Below the pieces are notes generated by a model. That model searched no databases and was not told the DNA's origin. It saw only the letters and a program-made list of their open reading frames with translations. From assembly GCA_020628865.1 (NCBI GenBank), contig JAHDEJ010000005.1, forward strand, positions 140,415-204,414: a stretch of DNA of 64,000 nucleotides, given 5' to 3'. Made by a program: the position numbers and the translations under genes. Below, one piece after another: positions 25,464-33,894 of this stretch (its first letter is position 1; each line of letters starts with the position of its first letter). The stretch comes from Acidimicrobiales bacterium. Lineage in GTDB: Bacteria > Actinomycetota > Acidimicrobiia > Acidimicrobiales > SHLQ01.

Positions 25464-26354
25464 TCAGGCGGTTCGTTGCCGGTCCGCAAGGAGCAAGAGA
25501 AAGCCAACCTGGAAGAGAATCAGCGCGGCGCCGACGAGTCGAATCGTGAGCACGCCGGATCCGGTGATCGCAAGCTCGGGAACGACCGGCTGATCCGGTG
25601 TCAGTCCGGGGTCACCAGGGTCACCTCGATCGAGATCGTCCGGGTTGTTCGGGTCTGGGTTGCCGTCGTCGGGGATGGCTCGGTCGGGGTCGTCGTTGGG
25701 GCCGGGTGTGTCGTCGGCGCCGCCGGGGTTGTCGCCGGGCCCGGGGTCATCACCATCGTCGTCGGGGATCGCTCGATCCGGGATGCCACCGTCGGGGGTG
25801 CCCGGGTCGGGGATCGCTCGGGCTGGGTCGTCGTCGGGATCCGGGGTGTCGCCGTTGGGATCGGCGGGATCGCCCGGCAGCTCACCGGTCTGGGTGAAGC
25901 CCACGCACACGGGATTCACCGAGTTGATGCCACCCTGGCCGAGGTGATGAAGCGTGATCGAGGTGCTTGCCGGGATGACCTGACCCGCCATCGCCGTGAC
26001 GTTGGCATCGAGCTCGTCCGGGAGGTCGTCGGTGGCGCTCGAGTGCCATCCCGAGTCCAGGGAGAACCACCAGCGTTCGGCTTCCTGATCGATCTGGCCG
26101 TCCTGCGTGCTGTGCGAGTCACTCGACCGCATCACGACGTCGTAGGTGCCCGCCGGCAGGGTGATCGAGAACGGTCCCGCCTGATGGCTGATGCCGTCGT
26201 TCAGGAGTCGGGTGCCCTCGAAGGAGAAGCTGATGGTGCCGCAGTCGGCGTTTGCTCCCGCCGGCCCGACGCCACCGGCGATCGTGGCCGCGAGCATTGC
26301 GGCTCCGAGGAGCGCGCCGGCTCGGCGTTGGTGAACTTGCGATCGTCGTGGCAT
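25464..26354 (-). CDS. Secreted protein with acidic stalk and LAITG sortase-type anchor
   Basis: A 296-residue exported protein. The start is ATG 26354: it gives a textbook signal peptide (basic MPRRSQVHQRR, hydrophobic GALLGAAMLAATIAGG, cleavage near ANA), unlike the longer frame from 26417. Residues ~38-155 form a beta-rich domain (FEGTRLLNDG, GPFSITLPAGTYDVVMRSS). Then comes a ~95-residue Pro/Asp/Gly stalk with the unit RAIPD repeated three times. The C-terminus has LAITG at 261-265, a hydrophobic helix and a basic end (RQRTA), the layout of sortase substrates; LAxTG is the class E sortase motif. No sortase gene is in the window. The ligand or role is unknown. Confidence 0.82.
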   Translation of the reverse strand: MPRRSQVHQRRAGALLGAAMLAATIAGGVGPAGANADCGTISFSFEGTRLLNDGISHQAGPFSITLPAGTYDVVMRSSDSHSTQDGQIDQEAERWWFSLDSGWHSSATDDLPDELDANVTAMAGQVIPASTSITLHHLGQGGINSVNPVCVGFTQTGELPGDPADPNGDTPDPDDDPARAIPDPGTPDGGIPDRAIPDDDGDDPGPGDNPGGADDTPGPNDDPDRAIPDDGNPDPNNPDDLDRGDPGDPGLTPDQPVVPELAITGSGVLTIRLVGAALILFQVGFLLLLADRQRTA

Positions 26355-26516
26355 TCCGCACCCCACTTCCCTCGCTGCCGCAGCGCGGCTCGCGCCTGTC
26401 CCACCGACGGCGCCCATGAAGTTGGTGTTTGCGAACGTCGCCGGTGTTCGAGCGCGAACCTACCCGCGACGGTGGGGAGAGTGTTAATCGATTTCCGGGG
26501 GTGGTGCGCCGGGCGT

Positions 26517-27299
26517 TCAGCTGCCGCGCACGCGATGGAGGTATGCGGCTGCGGCGGCCTGGCCTTCGGGATCGTGGAGGCCGGCGGCGAGCGCGTCGGC
26601 GTCGGACCACGCGCCCGTGGTGCCGACCATCCCGGCGGTGACCGCGTTCGTGGCGGCTTTGGTGGTCTGCACGGCGTACGCGGGTTTGGCGGCGATGGCC
26701 GCTGCGATCTCGTCGACGCGTGCGGTGAGGTCGCCGTCGACCACGTCGTTGAGGAACCCGGCCGCCTTGGCCTCGTCGGCGCCGAAGGGCCGACAGGTCA
26801 TCACGAGTTCCTTCGTGAGGGCCGGGCCGATCTCCCGGACGAGTCGGGGGATGCCGCCCCAGGCCAGGGGGATGCCGAGGTCGATCTCGGGGATCGAGAA
26901 GCGCGTATCGGGGGCTGCGTATCGGAGGTCGCAGGCGGCGGCGAGCACCAGGCCGCCGCCCACACAATGACCATGGACCTGCGCGATGGCGATGGCGCGC
27001 ATCGCCTCGAGGGCGTCGGCCATTCGCCGGCCCGCGTCGCCGGCATCGTGGGCGGTGTAGTCGCCCCGTCCGTCGTCGGTGAATGAGGACAGGTCGGCGC
27101 CGCTGGAGAACGCGCGGCCCTCGCCCCGCACGACGACCACCCGTACCTCTCGCTGACTGTCGAACCATCGGGCGGCCGCTTCCAGATCCAGGAGGGTCTG
27201 GGTCGTGAGCGAGTTCAACCGGTCGGGTCGGTTGAGCACGATGTCGCCCCGATCACCGGTGGCGGAAACAGCGAATCCTTCGAAGGTGGGAACGGTCAT
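26517..27299 (-). CDS. Crotonase family protein (enoyl-CoA hydratase/isomerase)
   Basis: A 260-residue crotonase-fold protein. The first oxyanion-hole segment is AFSSGADLSSF (about 63-73) and the second HGHCVGGGLVLAAACDLRYA (109-128). Of the two catalytic glutamates of enoyl-CoA hydratase, the first position is Val118 here, while the second is kept (IPEIDLGIPLAWGG, E138). Loss of the first Glu is typical of isomerases and other crotonases, so enoyl-CoA isomerase or another CoA-acting activity is as likely as hydratase. It stands alone on the minus strand, divergent from the GH10 gene. Confidence 0.88.
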   Translation of the reverse strand: MTVPTFEGFAVSATGDRGDIVLNRPDRLNSLTTQTLLDLEAAARWFDSQREVRVVVVRGEGRAFSSGADLSSFTDDGRGDYTAHDAGDAGRRMADALEAMRAIAIAQVHGHCVGGGLVLAAACDLRYAAPDTRFSIPEIDLGIPLAWGGIPRLVREIGPALTKELVMTCRPFGADEAKAAGFLNDVVDGDLTARVDEIAAAIAAKPAYAVQTTKAATNAVTAGMVGTTGAWSDADALAAGLHDPEGQAAAAAYLHRVRGS

Positions 27300-27477
27300 C
27301 TGGGCATCTCCTGTGCGGGCGGCGGTGACCAGCCTGTCAGACCGCGCGCTCCGTCGTCGGAGTCAAGAAGTCGACAAGAAGGACTGAAGTTGCCGGGCGT
27401 GGTGCGCCGTCACCTCCTACGTTCGAGGCGTGTGCCGGATGGGCACGCCGGCCGGGGGCGGTGGAAGGAGCGGACCG

Positions 27478-29124
27478 ATGGTCCGGGTCCACGGAAGAAT
27501 CATCCCGCTTGTCGCCGCCCTCCTCGGGTTGCTCGGTCTCGTGTCGCTCGACGCAATGCGGGGAGCCGATGCGCAACCCCTGCACGCGGCCGATTTGACC
27601 GACGAGGTCCTCCGTGACCGGGCGCGCCCGGGGCTCGCCGTCGGAGCTGTCGTTCATGGGTACGACCCGGAATGGCGGATGGACCCAGGACGGACCGTCA
27701 TCGAGGACGAGATGACGGCCCTGACCGCAACCGCCTATCTGCCGTGGGGAGGTTGGCCGGACCCCGCCGCGGCTCCCGACACCTCCGGATTCACCGACGT
27801 GGTCGACTGGGCCCGGGAGCGCAACCTGGCCGTGCACGGCCACACGCTCGTGTACCCGCGGGCGAATGCGGCGTCGCCGTGGTTCGCAGATCTCGAGACC
27901 GGACACGAGGCCCGGTTGGAGCAGTGGGTTCGCTCGCTGGCCGGCGCTCGAGCCGGCGAGGTGTGGGTGTGGGACGTGGTGAACGAGGTGATGGCGGATC
28001 CGGGCGATCCGGCGGTCGACGGGTGGGGGTTGAAGACCGATTGGCTCGAGTACGAACACATCGGATCGGACTACGTGGACCGGGCGTTCCGTTGGGCGGC
28101 CGACGCCGACCCCAACGCCAAGCTGATCCTCAACGACTACGGCGCCGAGGAGCTCAACGAGAAGTCTGATCGGTTGCTGGCCTACGTGATCGAGCTCCGT
28201 GACCGAGGCGTGCCCATCGACGGCGTCGGTTTTCAGATGCACCTCTGGTCGATCGGGGCCGAGCCGGACTGGCCGAGCATCCGTGCCAACTTCCAACGCT
28301 TCGCTGATGCCGGGTTCGAGCTCTACATCACCGAGTTGGATGTGCCGATCGTGCGGACGACGAACGCAACCGATCGGCCCACGGCAGCGCAGATGTCCGT
28401 CCAGCGAAGCGTCTTCGAGGAGGCGGCCCGGCTCGCCACCGAACAGTCGGCCGTGCAGTCACTGCTGTTGTGGGATCTGACGGACGATCGGTCCTGGTTG
28501 CATCCCACCCGCACCGATCTCGGACCCGAAACACCCGTCGGAACGTTCACGTTCCCGACGCCGTTCACCGGTGGACGCATCGGCGCTCCCGCCGAACCGA
28601 AGCCGGCGTGGTGGGGCCTCCACGAGGGACTCTCGACCGACGCGGGGGTGGCCGGCGGCGGCTCCTGGGAGCTGACGTCGATCCATCGTCCACGAAACTC
28701 GCTGCTGACTCGGCGAGGCGTTTCGGATGACGGTGCAACCTGGTGGCCGACCGAGGTGATCGACCGCAGCCGGTCCACCGTCGAGTCGAGGAGCTGGTCG
28801 AGCACGAAATGGATGATCGATCCGCAGACCGACGGTTCGGTCATCATCGTGAACGCCTGGGAGCCGGAGACCGGCGCGTTGACCCGTGTGGGCGGCGGGG
28901 TCGAATTGCGTCCGCCAGACGGTTCGGCCGCGCAGCGGTGGCGAATCGAGCGAGCGGATCGCTCGGTTCGCATCGTGAGCCTGGACGGGCCGGAGCGAGG
29001 CGTGTTGACGAGCGGCAGCGGCGGGATCGGCGTTCGTCTCGACGTGGATCGGGGCGTCGTCGCCACCGACCCGGGAACGTCTGCGGTCTCCCGCCAGCGC
29101 TGGATCCTCAGCCCTGCGGACTGA
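27478..29124 (+). CDS. Secreted GH10 family glycoside hydrolase (endo-beta-1,4-xylanase-like)
   Basis: A 548-residue exported glycosidase. ATG 27478 with AAGGAG 8 bases upstream gives a signal peptide (VRVHGRIIPLVAALLGLLGLV). The GH10 barrel spans about residues 45-375: acid/base Glu170 in WDVVNE and nucleophile Glu286 in ITELDVP, with HGHTLV before them. The usual HTLVWH reads HTLVYP here, so the substrate-binding face is unusual. From about residue 405 a beta-rich C-terminal domain with three WW/Q-x-W-like repeats (AAQRWRIER, SRQRWILSP) looks like a ricin-type carbohydrate-binding module. It would attack xylan or a related beta-glycan outside the cell. Confidence 0.9.
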   Translation: MVRVHGRIIPLVAALLGLLGLVSLDAMRGADAQPLHAADLTDEVLRDRARPGLAVGAVVHGYDPEWRMDPGRTVIEDEMTALTATAYLPWGGWPDPAAAPDTSGFTDVVDWARERNLAVHGHTLVYPRANAASPWFADLETGHEARLEQWVRSLAGARAGEVWVWDVVNEVMADPGDPAVDGWGLKTDWLEYEHIGSDYVDRAFRWAADADPNAKLILNDYGAEELNEKSDRLLAYVIELRDRGVPIDGVGFQMHLWSIGAEPDWPSIRANFQRFADAGFELYITELDVPIVRTTNATDRPTAAQMSVQRSVFEEAARLATEQSAVQSLLLWDLTDDRSWLHPTRTDLGPETPVGTFTFPTPFTGGRIGAPAEPKPAWWGLHEGLSTDAGVAGGGSWELTSIHRPRNSLLTRRGVSDDGATWWPTEVIDRSRSTVESRSWSSTKWMIDPQTDGSVIIVNAWEPETGALTRVGGGVELRPPDGSAAQRWRIERADRSVRIVSLDGPERGVLTSGSGGIGVRLDVDRGVVATDPGTSAVSRQRWILSPAD

Positions 29125-29167
29125 GGCCAAGCGGGGCCCTGTCAGCGCGCGGCCCTAACGTGGCGCC

Positions 29168-31285
29168 ATGTCGCCGAATGGGCTCGTCGAGCCGTCCCGC
29201 CCCACCGCTGCCGAGGTCGAAGCCGAGTTGGCCGAGCACGTCCGGACGCTGGCGGGCCCGGACGCAACGCCGCGCCCAGAGCAACTCGCTGCGGTCACGG
29301 CGGTGGTGGCGGAGCGACGCCGGACGCTGCTCGTCGCCCGGACCGGGTTCGGCAAGTCCGCCGTCTACTTCTCGGCCACCCGGATGCTCCGAGATCGTGG
29401 GTGGGGGCCAACCATCGTCGTGTCGCCGTTGCTTGCGCTCATGCGAGATCAGGTGGCTGCGGCCACGCGCCTGGGCCTGGCGGCGTTCACGATCAACTCG
29501 TCGAATCTGAACGATTGGGACGAGATCGAAGACCGGATCGCGCAGGACCAGGTCGATCTTCTGCTCATTGCGCCCGAACGGCTGGCGAACCCCGGCTTTC
29601 GGGAGCGGGTGTTCGGGTTGATGTTGTCCCGTCCCTTCGCGCTGGTGTGCGACGAGGCGCACTGCATCTCCGACTGGGGCCATGATTTCCGGCCGGACTA
29701 TCTGCGTCTGCGGTCCGTCATCGACGAGCTCCCGGCGTGGGCGCCGGTGTTGGCGACCACGGCCACGGCCAACCAGCGGGTCACGGACGACGTGGCCACC
29801 CAGCTCGGGGCCGACACGCTGGCGCTGCGAACCACGCTGGACCGCGAGTCGCTGCACTGTTCGGTGGTGGAGCTCGGTTCCGACGCCGAACGCCTCGCGT
29901 GGCTGGCCGACAATCTCGACGGCCTTCCCGGGTCCGGGATCATCTACACGCTCACGGTGGACCAGGCCACCGCCACCGCTGAATGGCTCGTCTCGCAGGG
30001 GCACCGCGTGGCGGCCTATTCGGGTTCGACTGCGCCGGAAGATCGGGAACAGCTGGAAGATCGCCTTCGCCGGAACGAACTCAAAGCACTCGTGGCCACG
30101 TCGGCGCTTGGCATGGGGTACGACAAGCCGGACCTGGCCTTCTGTGTGCATCTTGGCCTTCCACCAACGCCCGTTGCGTACTACCAGCAGATCGGTCGTG
30201 CCGGTCGTGCGATCGACCGGGCGGTGGTGGTGGCGCTGCCGCGTCCGGTCGAAGACGAGCGGATCTGGCGATGGTTCGACTCGGTCAGTCTGCCGTCCGA
30301 AGCCATCTGTAACGAGGTGCTCGCGCAGCTCAGCGAGTCGTCGGCCATGTCGCTCACCCGGCTCGAAGCGAACGTGAACATGGGTCGGTCCCGGCTCACG
30401 ACGCTGCTCAGCATCCTGGATGTGCAAGGGGCGATTCGGAAGGTGAAGGGCGGCTGGGTCCGGTCGTCGAACGCATGGCAGTACGACTCGGAACTCGCCG
30501 AGCGGCTTCGTGCCCTGCGCAGCGAAGAAGCGGAACAGATGCGTCGCTACGTCGATCTGCCGGGCTGTCGGTTGCGCTATCTGCGGGAGCTGCTCGACGA
30601 CGCCGGCGCCGACGACTGTGGGCGCTGCGATCGTTGCGGCGACGGCCCCGGCTTCGTTCCTCCGTCGCCGGCTCGGGCGGCCGAAGCACAGGCCTTGCTT
30701 CGTGGCGCCGACATCGGCATCGAACCGCGCCGGCAATGGGCTCCGGGTCTGGACGAACCGAAGGGTCGGCTCGCGCCCGAGGTGCAGGCGCAATGGGGTC
30801 GGGCACTGGCTCGCCTCGGCGATGGCGGGTGGGATCCGATCGTCGCTGACCTTCTCGATGGAACCACCAGAGAAGTCCCGGCGGACCTGGTGCAGGCGAT
30901 CGTCGGCATTCTGAAACGGTGGGACTGGGCGGCGAGGCCCACGTGGATCGCTGCGCTGCCGTCCCGCCGAAATGCCACGCTCATCGACGCAATCGCGGCG
31001 GAGATCGGCCGGCTCGGGAAGCTGCCGGTATTCCACCCGTTCGTGCACGACGTCGCCGGTGCAGGATTCCAGAGCGAACAGGCCAACAGTGCCTTTCAGC
31101 TCGCCAACGTGTGGGGCCGATTGTCCATCGACTCTGCCGGCATGCCAGATGCGGAGGCGCGTCGAGGTCCCGTCCTTCTGGTCGACGACAGCGCCGACAG
31201 CCGGTGGACCTTGACGGTGGCCGCCCACCTGCTCGCGACGTCCGGTTCGGGGGCGGTACTGCCGTTCGTGCTTCGGGCCCGCTGA
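29168..31285 (+). CDS. RecQ-family ATP-dependent DNA helicase with phosphoribosyltransferase-like tail
   Basis: A 705-residue RecQ helicase for recombination and repair. Motif 0/I region PEQLAAVTAVVAERRRTLLV and RTGFGKSAVYF; DEAHCISDWGHDFRPDY is motif II plus the RecQ aromatic-rich loop; IIYTLTVDQA and ATSALGMGYDKPDL are motifs IV/V, and QQIGRAGRA motif VI. A Zn-binding set (C in LPGCRLRYL, then CGRCDRCG) follows. Residues ~590-705 are extra and end in GPVLLVDDSADSRWTLTVAA, the loop signature of PRTase-fold proteins. Such RecQ-PRTase fusions occur in actinobacteria, role unclear. No HRDC domain is seen. Confidence 0.92.
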   Translation: MSPNGLVEPSRPTAAEVEAELAEHVRTLAGPDATPRPEQLAAVTAVVAERRRTLLVARTGFGKSAVYFSATRMLRDRGWGPTIVVSPLLALMRDQVAAATRLGLAAFTINSSNLNDWDEIEDRIAQDQVDLLLIAPERLANPGFRERVFGLMLSRPFALVCDEAHCISDWGHDFRPDYLRLRSVIDELPAWAPVLATTATANQRVTDDVATQLGADTLALRTTLDRESLHCSVVELGSDAERLAWLADNLDGLPGSGIIYTLTVDQATATAEWLVSQGHRVAAYSGSTAPEDREQLEDRLRRNELKALVATSALGMGYDKPDLAFCVHLGLPPTPVAYYQQIGRAGRAIDRAVVVALPRPVEDERIWRWFDSVSLPSEAICNEVLAQLSESSAMSLTRLEANVNMGRSRLTTLLSILDVQGAIRKVKGGWVRSSNAWQYDSELAERLRALRSEEAEQMRRYVDLPGCRLRYLRELLDDAGADDCGRCDRCGDGPGFVPPSPARAAEAQALLRGADIGIEPRRQWAPGLDEPKGRLAPEVQAQWGRALARLGDGGWDPIVADLLDGTTREVPADLVQAIVGILKRWDWAARPTWIAALPSRRNATLIDAIAAEIGRLGKLPVFHPFVHDVAGAGFQSEQANSAFQLANVWGRLSIDSAGMPDAEARRGPVLLVDDSADSRWTLTVAAHLLATSGSGAVLPFVLRAR

Positions 31286-31361
31286 CTGCTCACGCGCATC
31301 GCAACAGGACCGCAACACGGCAGCCATCAAGAGGTTTCTTCGATGGTCCGAATGAACCGAC

Positions 31362-32921
31362 ATGGTGAAAAGTGTGGCGGAGCGGCCGTCACAGGCGGCG
31401 ACGCCTCGCGTTGGGCGATCGGCGAGCTTCAACGCGCTCGCGCTCATCGTGTTCTTCGGCTTCACCGGCACGTTGATCTTCGCCATCTTCGAGCAGCGTT
31501 CCGCGGTTCGTGAGCAACGAATCGTGTTCGAGCAGCGGGCCGATTCGCTGGTGGGTTCGGCCCGGCGGGGCGCCGACGCTCGAGTGAACGAACTGTCGAC
31601 CGCTGCAAACTTCGTGCGAGAGGCCGGACCGGTTTCGCAGTCCGTCTTTGAGCAGTTCCTGCTCGCCGAGGGTCAGTACACGGCCGACAACCAGACCGAC
31701 CCCGGCGTCTTGTTGCTCGAGCCGATGGTGCGGGCGGACCTTGAAACCCGGGTGGAGGCAGAACGAGCTGCGGGCAACGACGACTTTGCCATCACGAGCT
31801 TTGCCAGCCGGGCAGATGCCGAACTGCTGGTGGTGACACGATCGGTCGTCGATTCGATCGTGCAGGGCGTCCGGGTGCGCGGTTTGGACATCACACCCTT
31901 CCGAGCCGACATGCTCGGACCGGCCGACCTGCCCATCTTCGGCGAGACGGTGAACTGGATCGAGCCCGTTGAGCTGGTGAGTTCGGTGACCGGCGTCGAC
32001 GAATCCGAGCTCGAAGGTCGAGACACGGAGATCTTCGACGTCACGGCGGTCTTGATCCGCCCGGTTGCACCAGGCGACCCGGACCGTGGATGGGTTGTTC
32101 GCTTCGTGAACAGCCAGGACCTGCTCGGGCAAACGTTGGATGCGCTTCCGCCGGGAATGAACGCCCGACTCACCGTCGACCACATCGACCAGGCCGTCGC
32201 CGAATTTCGCACGCACGGCGAGCTCGAGTGGGCAGACGCCAACCTTCGTACGGACGCGTACGTCGAGTTCTCCACGGCGGGTTGGACGATCGAGGTGTGG
32301 GCGGACGACGACTACCTGCACCCGACCGGCATCTTCGACCAAGCGTTCCCGTGGGCGTTCGGAGCGGCGCTGACCGCTCTCGCGCTGCTCATCGACATGT
32401 TCATTCGTCGAGGCCGTCGCCGGCTGTCGACGGCAGAGTTCGAACTGGATCACGCCCTCACTCTTGCGTCCACGGATCCGTTGACGGGGCTGCTCAACCG
32501 GCAGGGTCTGATCGACTCTTCTCGTCGGGTCGATGAGTCGGTGCCGGCGGCGCTCTACTTCGTGGATCTCGACGGGTTCAAACAGGTGAACGACAGCGAC
32601 GGGCACGACGCCGGGGATCGGTTGCTCCAGGAAGTGGCTCGTTCCATCAGTGCACAGTTCCGAGCCGACGACATCGTCGCTCGTCTCGGCGGCGACGAAT
32701 TCGTGGTGTTCGTGCCGGGCAACAGCAATCCGTTGCTGCTTCGGACGACATCGGAGCGGATCGTTCGGGCCGTGTCGTCGGTGGACGATCGAGTCACCTG
32801 CTCTCTCGGCGTGGCCACGAGGACCGACGAAGGAGCCGATGTGAAGGCGCTGCTCCGTGCGGCGGACTCGGCGATGTACGAGGCCAAACGGGCGGGTGGC
32901 GACCGGTTCGTCCACGTCTGA
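31362..32921 (+). CDS. Diguanylate cyclase with extracytoplasmic CHASE-type sensor
   Basis: A 519-residue membrane sensor. One helix near residues 25-46, an extracytoplasmic domain of about 280 residues with a CHASE-like pattern (REAGPVSQSVFEQFLL, PVAPGDPDRGWVVRFV), a second helix at about 325-345, then a GGDEF domain. The active-site GGDEF is at 443-447, so it should make cyclic di-GMP from two GTP. The inhibitory site RADD lies five residues before it, so product feedback is expected. CHASE domains sense small molecules such as peptides or cytokinin-like compounds; the ligand here is unknown. Confidence 0.92.
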   Translation: MVKSVAERPSQAATPRVGRSASFNALALIVFFGFTGTLIFAIFEQRSAVREQRIVFEQRADSLVGSARRGADARVNELSTAANFVREAGPVSQSVFEQFLLAEGQYTADNQTDPGVLLLEPMVRADLETRVEAERAAGNDDFAITSFASRADAELLVVTRSVVDSIVQGVRVRGLDITPFRADMLGPADLPIFGETVNWIEPVELVSSVTGVDESELEGRDTEIFDVTAVLIRPVAPGDPDRGWVVRFVNSQDLLGQTLDALPPGMNARLTVDHIDQAVAEFRTHGELEWADANLRTDAYVEFSTAGWTIEVWADDDYLHPTGIFDQAFPWAFGAALTALALLIDMFIRRGRRRLSTAEFELDHALTLASTDPLTGLLNRQGLIDSSRRVDESVPAALYFVDLDGFKQVNDSDGHDAGDRLLQEVARSISAQFRADDIVARLGGDEFVVFVPGNSNPLLLRTTSERIVRAVSSVDDRVTCSLGVATRTDEGADVKALLRAADSAMYEAKRAGGDRFVHV

Positions 32922-32946
32922 GGTCGGCCGCTGCGGCGGTGGCCGG

Positions 32947-33804
32947 TCAGCGTTGCAGGACGAGTGAGAGTTCGATCGTCGCCGTGTCGCTGACACCGGC
33001 GACGGCTGGCGCACTGGGAGTGTCGATGTCGAAGTCGGCAAGGGTGACCGTGGTGGAGCCGACGATCACCAGACGGTCGCCGATGATCGTGGCATCGAGA
33101 AGGAGCTCGTGCGGCTGGACGACGCCGTGGATCACGAACTCGCCGGTTGCTGGCAGCGTGACCGCTTGGCCTTCAGCGGGGAGTGCGGGCAGCGGGATCG
33201 GTTCGGTGAGGTCGAAGCAGGCGGCGGGGAAGCGGGCCGTCTGCAGCGCCTGCGTCTTCATCTGGTCGTCGCGGATGCGGCTGTCGCTCGTGAGCCAGCT
33301 GAGGTTGGCGACGATCGAGGCGTCGGTGAGCGTGGCGTCCTCGATGGTGATCGCGCCGGCGACACCGGAGGATCTGCCGACGGCCGTGAAGTCGACGCCG
33401 CTGAGGATCTCGTCGATTCGATAGCCGATGAAGGTTTGGTCGCCGGTTTCGACCACCCAGGTGCCGTCGAGTGCGTCGGTGGTCGTCGGAACGACACCGT
33501 CTCCGGTGGCAGCGGGGAAGGTCGTGTCCAACACACAACGGGTGTCGGCTTCGTTCTCGGTATCGGTGCTGGCTTGGGTGTCGGTTTCGGCGGTGGCTGC
33601 GGCCGCGGTGGTGGCCGTCGTCTCGGCCGTGCCTCGTGCGGCGGTGTCGCCGTCCTGCAGCTCGGCTTCTTCGCGGGCGATCGCGGCGACGGTTTCGGCG
33701 AGGCTGACCTCGGCCGGATCGCTGGAGAACAGCCCGAGCTGCCACGCAGCAATGCCGAGCAGGATCAGGACTGCACCGCCGCCAAGGAGAAGTGTCCGCC
33801 GCAT
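32947..33804 (-). CDS. YceI family protein, membrane-anchored
   Basis: A 285-residue protein with an N-terminal signal-anchor (MRRTLLLGGGAVLILLGIAA), a Thr/Ala/Glu-rich spacer to about residue 90, then a YceI lipocalin-like domain: DGTWVVETGDQTFIGYRIDE, DSRIRDDQMKTQALQTARFP and TGEFVIHGVVQPHELLLDAT. YceI proteins bind isoprenoid or amphiphilic lipids in the cell envelope. It is on the minus strand, convergent with the diguanylate cyclase gene and downstream of lon, separated by a strong hairpin. Confidence 0.9.
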   Translation of the reverse strand: MRRTLLLGGGAVLILLGIAAWQLGLFSSDPAEVSLAETVAAIAREEAELQDGDTAARGTAETTATTAAAATAETDTQASTDTENEADTRCVLDTTFPAATGDGVVPTTTDALDGTWVVETGDQTFIGYRIDEILSGVDFTAVGRSSGVAGAITIEDATLTDASIVANLSWLTSDSRIRDDQMKTQALQTARFPAACFDLTEPIPLPALPAEGQAVTLPATGEFVIHGVVQPHELLLDATIIGDRLVIVGSTTVTLADFDIDTPSAPAVAGVSDTATIELSLVLQR

Positions 33805-33844
33805 GGCTCCACCGTAGGTGCCGCGACGCGTTCGAGCAGGGCAA

Positions 33845-33882
33845 CCCCCGACCGCTGCGTTGGAGGCCGCAACGGCCGGGGG
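33845..33882 (-). terminator. GC-rich hairpin after lon
   Basis: Arms 33845-33859 and 33868-33882 pair at 13 of 15 positions around an 8-base loop, directly after the lon stop codon on the minus strand. There is no T-run, which is usual for actinobacterial terminators. It separates lon from the YceI gene. Confidence 0.6.
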
Positions 33883-33894
33883 ACCGCGGGAGGC

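Noticed and set aside
25600..25880. Low-complexity DNA that looks like a repeat array
   Set aside because: It encodes the Pro/Asp/Gly stalk of the LAITG protein.
29108..31486. 792-codon open frame on the minus strand
   Set aside because: Antisense to recQ; Arg/His-rich translation with no domain.
31389..33041. 550-codon minus-strand frame
   Set aside because: Antisense to the diguanylate cyclase gene, which has a clear GGDEF domain.
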